From Maridesulfovibrio sp. (GTDB lineage: Bacteria > Desulfobacterota > Desulfovibrionia > Desulfovibrionales > Desulfovibrionaceae): a stretch of DNA of 64,000 nucleotides. Position numbers and translations under genes: made by a program. Within the stretch, counting starts at the first letter, position 1; the number at the start of each line of letters is the position of its first letter. Of the stretch, positions 63,856 to 64,000 are shown one piece after another. The stretch is taken from contig NZ_OY787459.1 in NCBI RefSeq assembly GCF_963678865.1, positions 586,501 through 650,500 of the forward strand. Reading direction: 5' to 3'. The notes beneath the pieces are model-generated. The model made no database searches and was not told the origin of the DNA. It saw only the letters and a program-made list of their open reading frames with translations.

Positions 63856-64000
63856 TCCCCCATCACCTTCCGAACAACCCCATTCCGCTTCTCCAGAAGC
63901 GCATCAATCCGTTCCCGCTTCTGAGCCGGGGTAAGGATTCTAGAGAGGTGAACCTGCCGAATCCCCGTCTCAATCTCCCCGATCGCACGGCGGAGCTGGT
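63852..64000 (-). CDS. C-terminal fragment of a probable phage gene (cut by window edge)
   Basis: On the minus strand the frame runs from beyond 64000 to a stop at 63852-63854, reading QLRRAIGEIETGIRQ, then a SRILTPAQKRERIDALLEKR block and an end VVRKVMGD. It is helical and basic, like the end of large phage polyvalent proteins. GC content is visibly higher than in the cassette to its left. The stop codon shares bases with the convergent PutAbiC stop. Confidence 0.6.
   Translation of the reverse strand, partial: QLRRAIGEIETGIRQVHLSRILTPAQKRERIDALLEKRNGVVRKVMGD

Noticed and set aside
1..64000. CRISPR array or rRNA genes
   Set aside because: No regularly spaced repeats and no rRNA-like sequence were seen.

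Overview
The window looks like chromosome of a marine Desulfovibrio-type sulfate reducer (Desulfobacterota; Maridesulfovibrio-like). This is judged from protein resemblance, moderate GC, a selenocysteine tRNA, the co-directional block ftsH-folP-cdaA-cdaR-glmM-galU-priA, the clpS-clpA-aat cluster, and a dispersed-repeat-type palindrome between argH and argG. No database search was possible, so the species is an inference.

Positions 1 to about 53,800 are ordinary, dense core genome, mostly on the minus strand. In order: uvrB (cut by the left edge); an SGNH-fold hydrolase; an N-degron module (clpS, clpA, aat); a CYTH protein; a fluoride channel with a DUF190 partner; chemotaxis genes cheA-cheR-cheB; a DUF2062 membrane protein, an EF-G paralogue and a HisD-like remnant; trxA-trxB-bamD; tsaD-fbp; a lipoprotein, TPR protein, FtsB-like protein and pgsA; Mrp ATPase, a DUF368 polyprenyl-phosphate transporter and pcm; a CBS protein; a two-gene SufC/SufB Fe-S assembly pair; a Smr protein; a probable glycosyltransferase-fold/STAS fusion; an eight-gene minus-strand block from ftsH down to priA that joins folate, c-di-AMP and cell-wall precursor synthesis; selC; argF-argG-argH; ybeY-phoH; a single-domain response regulator; a THUMP methyltransferase; and a Na+/solute symporter.

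From 53,801 to the right edge lies an integrated mobile element. Its left boundary is a 56-bp 3' fragment of tRNA-Leu(UAG), followed by short direct repeats and a tyrosine integrase. A tightly overlapping leftward operon encodes a CI-type repressor, a ParA ATPase, a small RHH-like protein, an unknown protein and an excisionase-like HTH protein. Further right are a putative membrane-anchored RHH protein and two divergent HTH regulators with a 12-bp inverted repeat between them.

Between the regulators and a GC-richer, probably phage-derived gene cut by the right edge sits an AT-rich cassette (58,862-63,855): a lipoprotein, a three-TM protein, an HNH nuclease-like protein, a KAP P-loop NTPase, and a two-TM PutAbiC-like abortive-infection protein whose start overlaps the NTPase stop. 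This is the best candidate for an undescribed anti-phage system. The other unexpected signals are a perfect intrinsic terminator inside the first codons of folP, a 40-bp perfect palindrome in the arg operon, and the glycosyltransferase-like/STAS fusion.
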